Assembly: GCA_964641135.1 (NCBI GenBank)
Contig: CAZXJV010000059.1
Coordinates: 1-17,887, forward strand
DNA from: Teretinema sp964641135
Lineage (GTDB): Bacteria > Spirochaetota > Spirochaetia > Treponematales > Treponemataceae
Length of the DNA: 17,887 nt
Reading direction: 5' to 3'
Shown: positions 7,317 through 14,743 of the stretch, one piece after another
Numbering within the stretch: position 1 is the stretch's first letter
How the letters are laid out: each line of letters starts with the position of its first letter
Notes under the pieces: generated by a model
The model's database searches: none
Told to the model about the DNA's origin: nothing
Seen by the model: the letters and a program-made list of their open reading frames with translations, nothing else
Made by a program: the position numbers and the translations under genes

Positions 7317-8407
7317 GTATCGCGACTATCGGAATTCTTGGCGGCGGACAGCTTGCCCGCATGATGGCTTTAAGTGCCCATCCTCTGGCCCTGTCTCCTG
7401 TTGTTCTTGAGCCCGCACAGGATGCCTGTGCAGCGATAGCCGCACAGCATATCTGTGCAGCATATGATGACCCCGCGGCCCTGGACCGCCTGTGTTCGTC
7501 CTGCGATGTGATTACCTGGGAATTTGAAAACGTACCGGATAGTGCTGCCCGATATCTTTCTTCCCGTATGCCGGTCTATCCGAAGCCTGAGGCTCTTTCG
7601 GTATCCCAGGACCGGCTTTCCGAAAAAACGATGTTCCGTGAACTGGGTATACCTGTTCCTGAATTTGTGGCGGTAACCAGTCTTGAGGACTTATACACCG
7701 CTGCGGCAAAAACCGGATTGCCTGCGGTTTTAAAACACCGTCGTCTTGGCTACGACGGTAAGGGACAGGCGGTATTGCGTACAGTGGATGATATTGAATC
7801 TGTGTGGAATATTCTTGGCAGCGCGCCGTGTATTCTGGAAGCCTTTGTTCCCTTCAAGCGTGAAGTTTCGGTAATTGCTGTCAGATCTGCACGGGGACAG
7901 ACCGCGTTTTATCCGTTAAGCGAAAACATCCACCGGGAAGGTATTTTACGCATATCCCGCTGTACACATAATGATCCCTTGCAGTCTGCAGCAGAATCAT
8001 ATATACAGAAAATTCTGGACAGACTTGAATACATCGGAGTTCTTGCCCTGGAGCTGTTCGACACCGGCAGTGCCCTGGTTGCAAACGAGATAGCACCCCG
8101 TGTGCATAATTCAGGCCATTGGACCATTGAAGGCGCCTATACAAGCCAGTTTGAAAACCATATCCGCGCTGTTGCCGGACTGCCTTTGGGCTCAACAGCT
8201 GCCCGCGGGGAGGCTGCAATGCTGAACTGTATCGGTACCATGCCTGACCGCAGCGCTGTTCTGGCAGTTCCCGGTGCCCATTATCATGACTACGGGAAGA
8301 CTGCCCGCGCAGGCCGGAAGGTTGGCCATGTCACCCTGATCGGAGAGCGGGGAAGCTCCCTGCGTGAGGGTATCGAAACGATTACGAAGCTCCTTGATCG
8401 GGCCTGA
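7313..8407 (+). CDS. purK: N5-carboxyaminoimidazole ribonucleotide synthase (PurK)
   Basis: PurK is an ATP-grasp enzyme that makes N5-CAIR from AIR, ATP and bicarbonate. In the 364-residue product one sees the N-terminal nucleotide-fold motif ILGGGQLARM (8-17), WEFENVP (69-75), the ATP-grasp lysine region around Lys141 and RLGYDGKGQ (144-152), and the metal/substrate segment NEIAPRVHNSGHWT near the start of the last third. Length is normal for PurK. Its ATG overlaps the purE stop (ATGA, 7313-7316) and GGGGAAAGG within purE serves as ribosome binding site. The last 26 nt overlap, tail to tail, with the racemase-family gene on the minus strand. No terminator is seen between them. Confidence 0.96.
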   Translation: MSIATIGILGGGQLARMMALSAHPLALSPVVLEPAQDACAAIAAQHICAAYDDPAALDRLCSSCDVITWEFENVPDSAARYLSSRMPVYPKPEALSVSQDRLSEKTMFRELGIPVPEFVAVTSLEDLYTAAAKTGLPAVLKHRRLGYDGKGQAVLRTVDDIESVWNILGSAPCILEAFVPFKREVSVIAVRSARGQTAFYPLSENIHREGILRISRCTHNDPLQSAAESYIQKILDRLEYIGVLALELFDTGSALVANEIAPRVHNSGHWTIEGAYTSQFENHIRAVAGLPLGSTAARGEAAMLNCIGTMPDRSAVLAVPGAHYHDYGKTARAGRKVGHVTLIGERGSSLREGIETITKLLDRA

Positions 8408-9473
8408 TTATTTTTTTGTCAATATAACGGGAATTCAGGAGACGTAGAGCTCCCATGTAATCAACAGAAAAATCTATCCAGTCGCCTACCTTGTACCGGC
8501 GGCTGTTAGCTCCAAGATCAAGCACCAGCATATCCGAACTTGCGCCGGCGAACTGAATGGAAGGATCAAGGGCGGTTATGTGGTTTTCTTCAACATCTAG
8601 AAGGCCAATATCAACAATAGCCCTGCAGGTACTGGTTCCGATCAGCGAGTCATCAAACTCGAAACTGTGGCCTTCAACGTTGCTGCCCATTTCTCCGGAA
8701 GGAACTGCGGGTTTTTCTGTCAGCTCTATAATCTGTCCGTGCAGGCTGAACACATCAGCGTGCATGCCTTCAAGTGTTCCGTTGTTATAGACGTCGGAAC
8801 CCAAAAAAAGCGAATCGCCTACACGAAAATGATTTATTCCCCTGGGCACCGTGCCCTGGATGAGCATTGGAATCGTGACAGAGGAACCGCCGGAGACCAA
8901 AGGAATAGCGCGGTTGAACTTTGCCTCGATAAGCTGTTTGTACAGGCTTAACTGAATCAGCTTGTCCTGGTTCGGCAGTACACCGTACAGACAGGACAGG
9001 TTTGTTCCGATACCGGCAACTTCAATGTTTTCAAGTTTAAAGATCCTGCTGTAAAAATTGATGAGGTGATCGCCCATAACACCTTCACGCAGCTCCCCCA
9101 ATTCAAGCATGATGATAATCCGGTGTTTTTTTTGTTGACGCACAGCCTCGACAGACAGCTGCTCAATAGTTCTGATTTCGGTATTCATGCTGATGTCTGC
9201 GTAGCGCACAACGTTTGCGACTGCGTTTCGGGCCGGTGGCTTGATATAAATGGTCTCTATATCCGGATTGAGCTGTTTTATGTTTTTAAGGTTTGTGATG
9301 CGTGAATCGCAAACCTGCTTGACACCAAGCTGTAATACTTCGGCAAGATATTCCTTGTTTCCGCACAGGATTTTGGTGACAACAGCCCAGGCAATACCGT
9401 TCTTTTTGAACAGTGTATCCAGACAGGTATAATTGCTTCGCAGCTTCTCCAGGTTAAGTGTAAGATACGCCAT
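8382..9473 (-). CDS. orr: PLP-dependent alanine/ornithine racemase-family enzyme (Orr-like)
   Basis: This 363-residue protein has the fold-type III PLP barrel of alanine racemases, and its motifs resemble clostridial ornithine racemase, which interconverts L- and D-ornithine. Visible marks are the likely PLP lysine Lys34 in VVTKILCGN, YADISMNTE (91-99), LELGELREGV (123-132), GIGTNLSC (154-161), the phosphate-binding VSGGSS (193-198) and RVGDSLFLG (217-225), and a C-terminal beta domain with GASSDMLVLD. GGAAGGAG lies 9 nt before the ATG (9483-9490, minus strand). It is last in a minus-strand series after potABCD and a GNAT gene. The PLP family is sure; ornithine as substrate is inferred from family resemblance and the polyamine-transport context. 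Lysine or alanine racemase activity remains possible. Confidence 0.85.
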   Translation of the reverse strand: MAYLTLNLEKLRSNYTCLDTLFKKNGIAWAVVTKILCGNKEYLAEVLQLGVKQVCDSRITNLKNIKQLNPDIETIYIKPPARNAVANVVRYADISMNTEIRTIEQLSVEAVRQQKKHRIIIMLELGELREGVMGDHLINFYSRIFKLENIEVAGIGTNLSCLYGVLPNQDKLIQLSLYKQLIEAKFNRAIPLVSGGSSVTIPMLIQGTVPRGINHFRVGDSLFLGSDVYNNGTLEGMHADVFSLHGQIIELTEKPAVPSGEMGSNVEGHSFEFDDSLIGTSTCRAIVDIGLLDVEENHITALDPSIQFAGASSDMLVLDLGANSRRYKVGDWIDFSVDYMGALRLLNSRYIDKKIIRPDQGAS

Positions 9474-9501
9474 CAGAAATGACTCCTTCCGGTGTATATC
9501 A

Positions 9502-9942
9502 TTATTTGGTAAGCCTCATCTCAAGGTATTTATTGGTAAACCCGAGTTTTTCATACAGCTTGAGCGCAGGATTATCTGGCTCGACATGCAGAGCTACCGG
9601 TCCGTCTGAAAGCTCGATTGCTTTTTTCATCAGGGCAGTTCCCACTCCCTGACCCCGAAGCGAGCGGTGTGTTGCTATATACACAAGGATGTTGTCCGGT
9701 ATGTATTCGCTCATACCGGTACGGTTCATAATAACAACGCCGGCAAGCTGGTCATCTTTTTCTGCGGTCAGGATGAAGCCCCCGAGGCTGTTATCGCCAC
9801 GACCGAGAGCAAAATCTGCGCACTTGGCGATCGCTGAATGGTCGTCGCCGAATTGCTCCAGATGTTCAAACAGAAATTTTGTTACAGTGTCGAATTCTGA
9901 TTGTGTTGGCAAATTTTGTTTGTCATAGATTTTGAAAAGCAT
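9502..9942 (-). CDS. GNAT-family N-acetyltransferase
   Basis: The protein has 146 residues from the ATG at 9942. I chose this start because AAAGGAG (9948-9954, minus strand) lies 5 nt before it; the longer GTG frame from 9960 would put that ribosome binding site inside the gene. The acetyl-CoA-binding motif A is clear in HRSLRGQGVGTALM, and a GNAT-type C-terminal part follows (ALHVEPDNPALKLYEKLGF). GNAT enzymes transfer acetyl from acetyl-CoA to amines. The acceptor cannot be read from sequence. Position between potD and the racemase-family gene (28-nt gap) suggests, but does not show, an amino acid or polyamine acceptor. Fold assignment is confident, substrate unknown. Confidence 0.88.
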   Translation of the reverse strand: MLFKIYDKQNLPTQSEFDTVTKFLFEHLEQFGDDHSAIAKCADFALGRGDNSLGGFILTAEKDDQLAGVVIMNRTGMSEYIPDNILVYIATHRSLRGQGVGTALMKKAIELSDGPVALHVEPDNPALKLYEKLGFTNKYLEMRLTK

Positions 9943-9960
9943 TAGTACTCCTTTGTACAC

Positions 9961-9985
9961 GCGGCTTTTATTTACTAAAAGCCGC
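9961..9985 (-). repeat. Perfect 10-bp hairpin between potD and the GNAT gene
   Basis: GCGGCTTTTA (9961-9970) and TAAAAGCCGC (9976-9985) form a perfect stem with a 5-nt loop. It sits 6 nt upstream of the GNAT ribosome binding site on the minus strand. There is no T-run after it in either direction, so a classic terminator is unlikely. An mRNA-stabilising stem after the pot genes, a processing site or a palindromic protein-binding site are the alternatives. Confidence 0.55.
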
Positions 9986-10061
9986 TATCCATTGGTGAAA
10001 CGGTGTAAAAGAAATCAGAAAAACTATAATGGTGTATACAGGTCCCAATAATTCTTTCTTT

Positions 10062-11138
10062 TTACCGTGCTGACTTGAGTTCCAGCCATACCCTGTCGTA
10101 CTCACGAAGTGCATCGCTGACATCGTCAAAGAATTCACAGCGTTGCAATACATCCGGTGACGGATAGGCGGCCGGATTTGTTCTGACCGATTCATCAAGC
10201 AGTTCCAGTGCCGTATCATTGGGTGTTGAATAACCGATATATTCAGCGTTGCGTGCAGCTACATCCGGACGGCAAAGAAAGTTGATAAACGTCAGGGCTG
10301 CTTCAACATTTTTTGAAGCAGCGGGAATTACCATCCCGTCAAACCAGATGTTACTGCCTTCGATTGGAACGACATAGTTCATGGCAGGGTTCTCATCTAT
10401 AATATACACTGCATCGCCCGAATAAACAACCGCAAGGGCAGCCTCGCCTCCGATCATCTTGTCTTTTACCTCGTCTCCTACATAGGCAAGGGTTAACGGT
10501 TTTTGCAGAACAAGCTGATCCCGTGCTGCATTCAATTCTTCGGTGCTGCGGGAATTAAGGGAATAGCCGAGTTTTTTGAGGGCAAGACCGATTGTATCCC
10601 GCTGACTTTCCATCATAAAAATACTGCCCCGGTACTGCTCGTCCCATAATACATTCCAGCTGTCGGGGGCAGGGGATACCCTGGTTGTGTCATAGACAAT
10701 CCCGACAGTTCCCCACATATAGGGAACCGAATATGCATTATCTGGGTCCCATGGGGTGTTGCGAAAGCGTTCTCCGATGTGCTGATAGTTTTCCAGCGCT
10801 TCTGTATCAAAGGGCTGGATGAGCTGTTCCGAAATTAAACGCTTGATCATATAATCCGAAGGGAAAACAACATCATAACTGTCGCCAGACATTTTCAGTT
10901 TAATGTACATGTCTTCGTTCTGGGCAAAGGTATCGTATTTTACGCGTATACCGGTTTCCCGTGTAAACTCCGCAAGGAGTTCTTCATCGATGTAGTCACC
11001 CCAGTTAAAAACGCGGACAACGGGTCGGGATGAACCCGGGCAGGCGGTTGTTGCAAGTACAGTCGCAGTAATTACAAATGCTGCCAGGCAAGCAGCAAAA
11101 CCGGATTTTTTGTGGAAGCGAAAACCATAAGTACTCAT
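10062..11138 (-). CDS. potD: Spermidine/putrescine ABC transporter substrate-binding protein (PotD), probable lipoprotein
   Basis: PotD captures polyamines outside the inner membrane and delivers them to PotBC. The 358-residue product starts with a basic, hydrophobic signal peptide and a lipobox-like ATTAC with Cys33, followed by the mature start VVRVFNWGDYIDEELL, the hallmark of the PotD/PotF family. Further conserved stretches are YDVVFPSDYM, VPYMWGTVGIVYD and the C-terminal YIGYSTPN. Thr at lipobox position -3 is unusual for proteobacteria, but spirochaetal lipoboxes are looser, so lipidation is likely but not certain. Its ATG overlaps the potC stop by 4 nt. Substrate preference (spermidine or putrescine) cannot be decided here. 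Confidence 0.95.
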   Translation of the reverse strand: MSTYGFRFHKKSGFAACLAAFVITATVLATTACPGSSRPVVRVFNWGDYIDEELLAEFTRETGIRVKYDTFAQNEDMYIKLKMSGDSYDVVFPSDYMIKRLISEQLIQPFDTEALENYQHIGERFRNTPWDPDNAYSVPYMWGTVGIVYDTTRVSPAPDSWNVLWDEQYRGSIFMMESQRDTIGLALKKLGYSLNSRSTEELNAARDQLVLQKPLTLAYVGDEVKDKMIGGEAALAVVYSGDAVYIIDENPAMNYVVPIEGSNIWFDGMVIPAASKNVEAALTFINFLCRPDVAARNAEYIGYSTPNDTALELLDESVRTNPAAYPSPDVLQRCEFFDDVSDALREYDRVWLELKSAR

Positions 11139-11920
11139 ATCTTTTTCTCCTTTTCGCCGGCCCGCATTTTTCTGTTTACAATAATTAACAGGACAAGGAC
11201 GGCAATAAAAAGCAGGGTAGACAATGCATTGATGCGCGGATTGATACCGCGGCGGGCCATTGAATATATTGTTATTGAAAGATTGGTCACACCGGATCCC
11301 GAGGTAAAAAAACTGATGACAAAATCATCAAGTGAAAGGGTAAAGGCAAGAAGGGCTCCTGTAAAGATTCCGGGCGCTATTTCCGGCAACAACACCTGTG
11401 TGTACGCCCGGAATGGCCGGGCGCCCAAATCAAGAGCCGCTTCATACAGGTGTCGGTTTATGCGAGAAAGACGGGGCAGGACTGACAGAATAACATAACT
11501 GGTGTTAACACTGATGTGTGCAAGCAGCATGGACAGAAATCCCATGCGTAATCTAAAAAACAGAAACAGAAGCATCAGGGAAATTCCGGTAACAATATCA
11601 GGATTCAAAACAGGAATATATACAACGCTCATGGTAATGGACCGGTATTTGCGCCTCATGGCGTCAAGCCCGAGTGCGGCAAATGTCCCTAGTATCGCCG
11701 CTGCTGCAGCAGAAAGAAGAGCAATTGCAATTGTGTATCCAAAGCTCGAGATAATCTGTCGGTCACGGAACATCTCGGCGTACCAACGGAGCGTGAAACC
11801 TCCCCAGGAAGATCGCGACCGGGATTCATTAAAAGAAAACAGAATCAACAAAAGGATGGGCGAGTATAAAAAAACAAATGTCAGAAAAAGATATATCTGT
11901 TGTGTTGCTTTTTTTACCAC
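11135..11920 (-). CDS. potC: Spermidine/putrescine ABC transporter permease (PotC)
   Basis: This 261-residue inner-membrane permease forms the channel with PotB. It has about six hydrophobic segments beginning at residues 9-30, and the cytoplasmic EAA loop that docks on PotA, here YEAALDLGARPFRAYTQVLL (159-178) followed by PEIAPG. The short N terminus followed by a periplasmic FSFNESRS is typical of PotC. The start is GTG at 11918-11920, placed 6 nt after the Shine-Dalgarno sequence AGGGAGG and overlapping the end of potB by 7 nt. The overlap with potD downstream (4 nt) indicates translational coupling through the operon. Confidence 0.95.
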   Translation of the reverse strand: MVKKATQQIYLFLTFVFLYSPILLLILFSFNESRSRSSWGGFTLRWYAEMFRDRQIISSFGYTIAIALLSAAAAAILGTFAALGLDAMRRKYRSITMSVVYIPVLNPDIVTGISLMLLFLFFRLRMGFLSMLLAHISVNTSYVILSVLPRLSRINRHLYEAALDLGARPFRAYTQVLLPEIAPGIFTGALLAFTLSLDDFVISFFTSGSGVTNLSITIYSMARRGINPRINALSTLLFIAVLVLLIIVNRKMRAGEKEKKI

Positions 11921-12744
11921 AATCCGCCTCCCTGTCCGCTGCCTGCAGACTCATACCGTGAAACAAAACGGACAGTAAGCAGGATGCAGAACATCAGAAT
12001 CAGCGAAACTGCCGAACCGAACCCCCAGTCGCCCGAATAGAGAAATTGCTGTTCGACCAGATTCCCGATGAGGGTGTACTGTCCACCTCCGAGAAGGCGC
12101 GAGATAACGAAGGTTGTCATTGCCGGCATGAAGGTCATTGAAATACCTGAAGCAACTCCGGGTATACTTAAGGGAAACACAATGCGTGCAAAAACCCTGA
12201 ATGGACGTGCCCCCAGATCATGCGCGGCTTCTACAAGACGGTGATCAATACGTGTTAATGATGCATAGATCGGGAGCACCATGAAGGGAAGAAAGTTATA
12301 AATCATTCCAAGGATAACTGCGTTGTCAGAGTATAAAAACTGCCGCGCCGGAAGTCCGAGCGTTACAAGCAGACGATTTAAAAGCCCGTTGTTTTCCAGA
12401 AGGCTCATCAGGGCATAGGTGCGCAATAAAAAATTCATCCACATCGGCAGTATAAACAGCAGAAGGAGTGTTTCACGGTGTTTCAGATTCCGGTCGGCAA
12501 GAATGAGGGCTAAAGGATACCCGAGTACAAGACAAAATGCTGTGGACACAAATGCCAGTTTAATTGATCGCCACAGAACTGCTACATACAGGCGGTCAAA
12601 AAAACGCGTAAAATTCTCGAGCCCTAATTGAACTCCATCGGTGGTGTCAATACGAACAGAAAACCAGGCAACAAGTACGAGAGGAAGAATAATAAATACT
12701 GCTGCCCAAAAGATGTAGGGGAAAATCAGCGTGCTGCGTTTCAT
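11914..12744 (-). CDS. potB: Spermidine/putrescine ABC transporter permease (PotB)
   Basis: This is the second permease subunit, 276 residues, with an N-terminal membrane segment (about 7-28), a periplasmic loop (GVQLGLENFTRFFD) and five more hydrophobic segments. The EAA docking loop is VEAAHDLGARPFRVFARIVF (171-190) and then PLSIPG. It forms the heterodimeric channel with PotC. Its ATG shares four bases with the potA stop (12741-12744). All family features are present and nothing appears broken. Confidence 0.95.
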   Translation of the reverse strand: MKRSTLIFPYIFWAAVFIILPLVLVAWFSVRIDTTDGVQLGLENFTRFFDRLYVAVLWRSIKLAFVSTAFCLVLGYPLALILADRNLKHRETLLLLFILPMWMNFLLRTYALMSLLENNGLLNRLLVTLGLPARQFLYSDNAVILGMIYNFLPFMVLPIYASLTRIDHRLVEAAHDLGARPFRVFARIVFPLSIPGVASGISMTFMPAMTTFVISRLLGGGQYTLIGNLVEQQFLYSGDWGFGSAVSLILMFCILLTVRFVSRYESAGSGQGGGLW

Positions 12745-13790
12745 ACAGCATCGGTCCGCTTCATGACATGAATCATGTCCGGTGCAATGGCCATATCTAC
12801 TATACTGCCTGCCGGTGACATCCGTGTCGAGTGAATGAGCCAGCGTTCGCCCTGGACAGAAACGTCCATCTCGTAATGAACACCCTTGAATGTTACTGAC
12901 TCAACCCGGCCCTGCAGCATGCCGGCATCTCCTGAAACAATTTCTACATCTTCGGGCCGAACCAGAATACGTACTTTTTCTTCAGGCTTAAAACCGGAAT
13001 CGACACATTCGAAGGTATTACCCGAAAAGCTGACCAAAAAGTCTTTATGCATCAAGCCGTCAACAATGTTTCCCATCCCGATAAATGAGGCGACAAAGTC
13101 TTCGGCTGGTTCGTTGTAGATATCTTCGGGCGTACCGATTTGAAGAATTCTGCCGCCTTTCATCACAGCGACCGTATCGCTCATGGTAAGGGCTTCTTCC
13201 TGGTCATGGGTTACATAGATAAACGTGATGCCGGCCTGTCGTTGTATGTTTTTAAGTTCGATCTGCATTTCCCTGCGCAGTTTAAGATCAAGCGCACCAA
13301 GAGGCTCATCAAGCAGCAAAAGGCGCGGTTCGTTAACAAGGGCCCGTGCGATGGCGATGCGCTGCTGCTGTCCGCCAGAAAGCGTATTGACATGGCGATG
13401 CTGAAAACTGTCAAGACCGACCATTCGCAGGAATCGCTCAACTTTATCGGTAATTTCAGTTCTGGTGTATCCGCCGTGAGCCTTCAGTCCAAAAGCGATG
13501 TTCTCGGCGACGGTCATGTGCGGGAAAAGGGCGTATGACTGGAAAACAGTATTCAGCCGTCTCAGGTAGGGGAGCAGATCATTGATCCTCCTGCCTTCAA
13601 ACAGTATGTCGCCGCAATCGGGGTGTTCAAACCCGCCGATAAGGCGTAACAAGGTAGTTTTGCCGCAGCCAGAAGGACCCAGCAAGGTCAAGAATTCATT
13701 TTCATTAACGGAAAGATTAATCCCGTTTACAGCCTCCGTGGCATCGTAGGATTTTGAGATCCCGGATAATTGTATGAGCGGTTGGGACAA
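12741..13790 (-). CDS. potA: Spermidine/putrescine ABC transporter ATP-binding protein (PotA)
   Basis: PotA is the ATPase that powers polyamine import. The 349-residue protein shows Walker A GPSGCGKTT (38-46), the ABC signature LSGGQ (137-141), Walker B LLLLDEP (157-163), the switch histidine in YVTHDQEEA, and a C-terminal OB-like regulatory domain containing VRPEDVEI. The frame starts at TTG (13788-13790), seven nt after a good GGGAGG (13798-13803). The nearby ATG at 13792-13794 is only 3 nt from that site and out of frame, reading a 25-codon frame that stops inside potA. TTG is therefore the best start. It is first in the operon and has a strong promoter upstream. Confidence 0.95.
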   Translation of the reverse strand: MSQPLIQLSGISKSYDATEAVNGINLSVNENEFLTLLGPSGCGKTTLLRLIGGFEHPDCGDILFEGRRINDLLPYLRRLNTVFQSYALFPHMTVAENIAFGLKAHGGYTRTEITDKVERFLRMVGLDSFQHRHVNTLSGGQQQRIAIARALVNEPRLLLLDEPLGALDLKLRREMQIELKNIQRQAGITFIYVTHDQEEALTMSDTVAVMKGGRILQIGTPEDIYNEPAEDFVASFIGMGNIVDGLMHKDFLVSFSGNTFECVDSGFKPEEKVRILVRPEDVEIVSGDAGMLQGRVESVTFKGVHYEMDVSVQGERWLIHSTRMSPAGSIVDMAIAPDMIHVMKRTDAV

Positions 13791-13817
13791 ACATATGCCT
13801 CCCTGTAGAATTTTGCA

Positions 13818-13864
13818 AAACGCGCTCCTGATTATACGGTGAATGCAAAAAAATGTAAACGCGC
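13818..13864. repeat. Direct repeat AAACGCGC flanking the pot promoter, with an adjacent TTTTGCAAAA palindrome
   Basis: AAACGCGC occurs at 13818-13825, over the predicted pot start point, and again at 13857-13864, over the pot -35 and just before the tcdA -35. A perfect palindrome TTTTGCAAAA at 13811-13820 overlaps the first copy. The placement suits an operator pair, but no regulator gene is nearby and two 8-mers can occur by chance. Confidence 0.35.
13831..13859 (-). promoter_or_regulatory. Strong sigma-70-type promoter of the pot operon
   Basis: Read on the minus strand, TTTACA (13854-13859) and TATAAT (13831-13836) are separated by exactly 17 nt, a near-consensus housekeeping promoter. 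The predicted start is about 13824, giving a leader of roughly 34 nt before the TTG of potA. It is divergent from the tcdA promoter, with the two -35 elements only 7 nt apart. Confidence 0.8.
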
Positions 13865-13866
13865 CC

Positions 13867-13894
13867 TTGACATACCCCTTTAATCAGCTAAAAT
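13867..13894 (+). promoter_or_regulatory. Consensus -35 / near-consensus -10 promoter of tcdA
   Basis: TTGACA (13867-13872), a 16-nt spacer and TAAAAT (13889-13894) make a strong promoter. The -10 ends 6 nt before the tcdA ATG at 13901, so the expected +1 is at the start codon itself. Confidence 0.78.
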
Positions 13895-13900
13895 GCCGCC

Positions 13901-14743
13901 ATGGCAGTAAAACCTTCCTTGCAACGTCTTGCGTTATTAACCGGCGAAGCGGTTCTGGATAAGCTTGCCGGTACACGGGCTTTTGTTTTCGGTGTCGGCG
14001 GTGTCGGCAGCTGGTGTGCAGAAGCATTGGTCCGTTCAGGTATAGGCGAACTGGTTATTGTAGATTCCGATTCAGTCTGTGTGACCAATATAAACCGCCA
14101 GCTTCAGGCAACTGCGCTGAATATCGGTACGCCCAAAGTTCATGCATTGCGGGACCGACTTCTTGAAATAGCACCTGATTGCCGTATTTCCGCCATACAG
14201 GAAATTTTTTCTGCACAGACCGCGCTGACATTCGATATACAAATCGGTGATTATGTTATAGATGCCATTGACAGTCTCGGCTGCAAGCTCGACCTCATAG
14301 AATATGCTCATGAACGCGGGGCGCATTTTTTTTCCGCGATGGGAGCTGCCTGCAAGCTGGACCCGACTCGTTTAAAAGTGGCGGATATCTGGAAAAGCGA
14401 AGGCTGTCCGCTGGCCCGCCTGGTCAGAAACGGATTGCGTAAACGCGGATTCAAAGGACACTTCCCGGTTGTTTTCAGCACAGAACAGATCCCCCGAATC
14501 ACGGGAATACATACCCCGTGCGGGTCCAATCGCTGTATGTGCCCGGTTTCCGCCGAAAACGGAGGGATTAATCATGAATGGTGCAGTTCAAAAAAGGTGA
14601 TTAACGGAAGTATTGTGACTGTTACGGCTTGTGCCGGTATGATTCTGGCTTCGCTGGTTATCCGGGATGTCTACGGGCATGCCGATCCGGTACAACAGGA
14701 GTTATCGCAGTCGTGTGTACGCAAGGAAAAAGGCCAGAGGTGA
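13901..14743 (+). CDS. tcdA: tRNA threonylcarbamoyladenosine dehydratase (TcdA/CsdL)
   Basis: TcdA is an E1-like, ATP-dependent enzyme that dehydrates t6A37 of ANN-decoding tRNAs to the cyclic form ct6A. The 280-residue protein has the E1-type nucleotide site GVGGVGS (31-37), Asp55 in IVDSDSV, and the NINRQ motif (63-67) expected of this family. Later come VIDAIDSLGCKLDLI and FFSAMGAACKLDP. The opening LALLTGEAVLDKLAGTRAFV aligns with the usual TcdA start, so the ATG at 13901 is right even though no Shine-Dalgarno sequence precedes it. The promoter position suggests a leaderless mRNA. The stop overlaps the GTG of the next gene. Other E1-like proteins (MoeB, ThiF) are less likely because of the length and the family-specific start. 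Confidence 0.92.
   Translation: MAVKPSLQRLALLTGEAVLDKLAGTRAFVFGVGGVGSWCAEALVRSGIGELVIVDSDSVCVTNINRQLQATALNIGTPKVHALRDRLLEIAPDCRISAIQEIFSAQTALTFDIQIGDYVIDAIDSLGCKLDLIEYAHERGAHFFSAMGAACKLDPTRLKVADIWKSEGCPLARLVRNGLRKRGFKGHFPVVFSTEQIPRITGIHTPCGSNRCMCPVSAENGGINHEWCSSKKVINGSIVTVTACAGMILASLVIRDVYGHADPVQQELSQSCVRKEKGQR

Noticed and set aside
9943..9960. GTG start at 9960 for the GNAT gene
   Set aside because: The ribosome binding site AAAGGAG lies inside those codons and is properly spaced only for the ATG at 9942.
11112..11498. Plus-strand frames of 128 and 158 codons opposite potC
   Set aside because: They mirror membrane-protein codons of potC, and their translation shows no family signature.
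14629..14739. Longer N terminus for the 2H phosphoesterase from ATG 14629
   Set aside because: The added 37 residues lie inside tcdA in another frame and resemble no family sequence; the GTG at 14740 fits the fold start and overlap.
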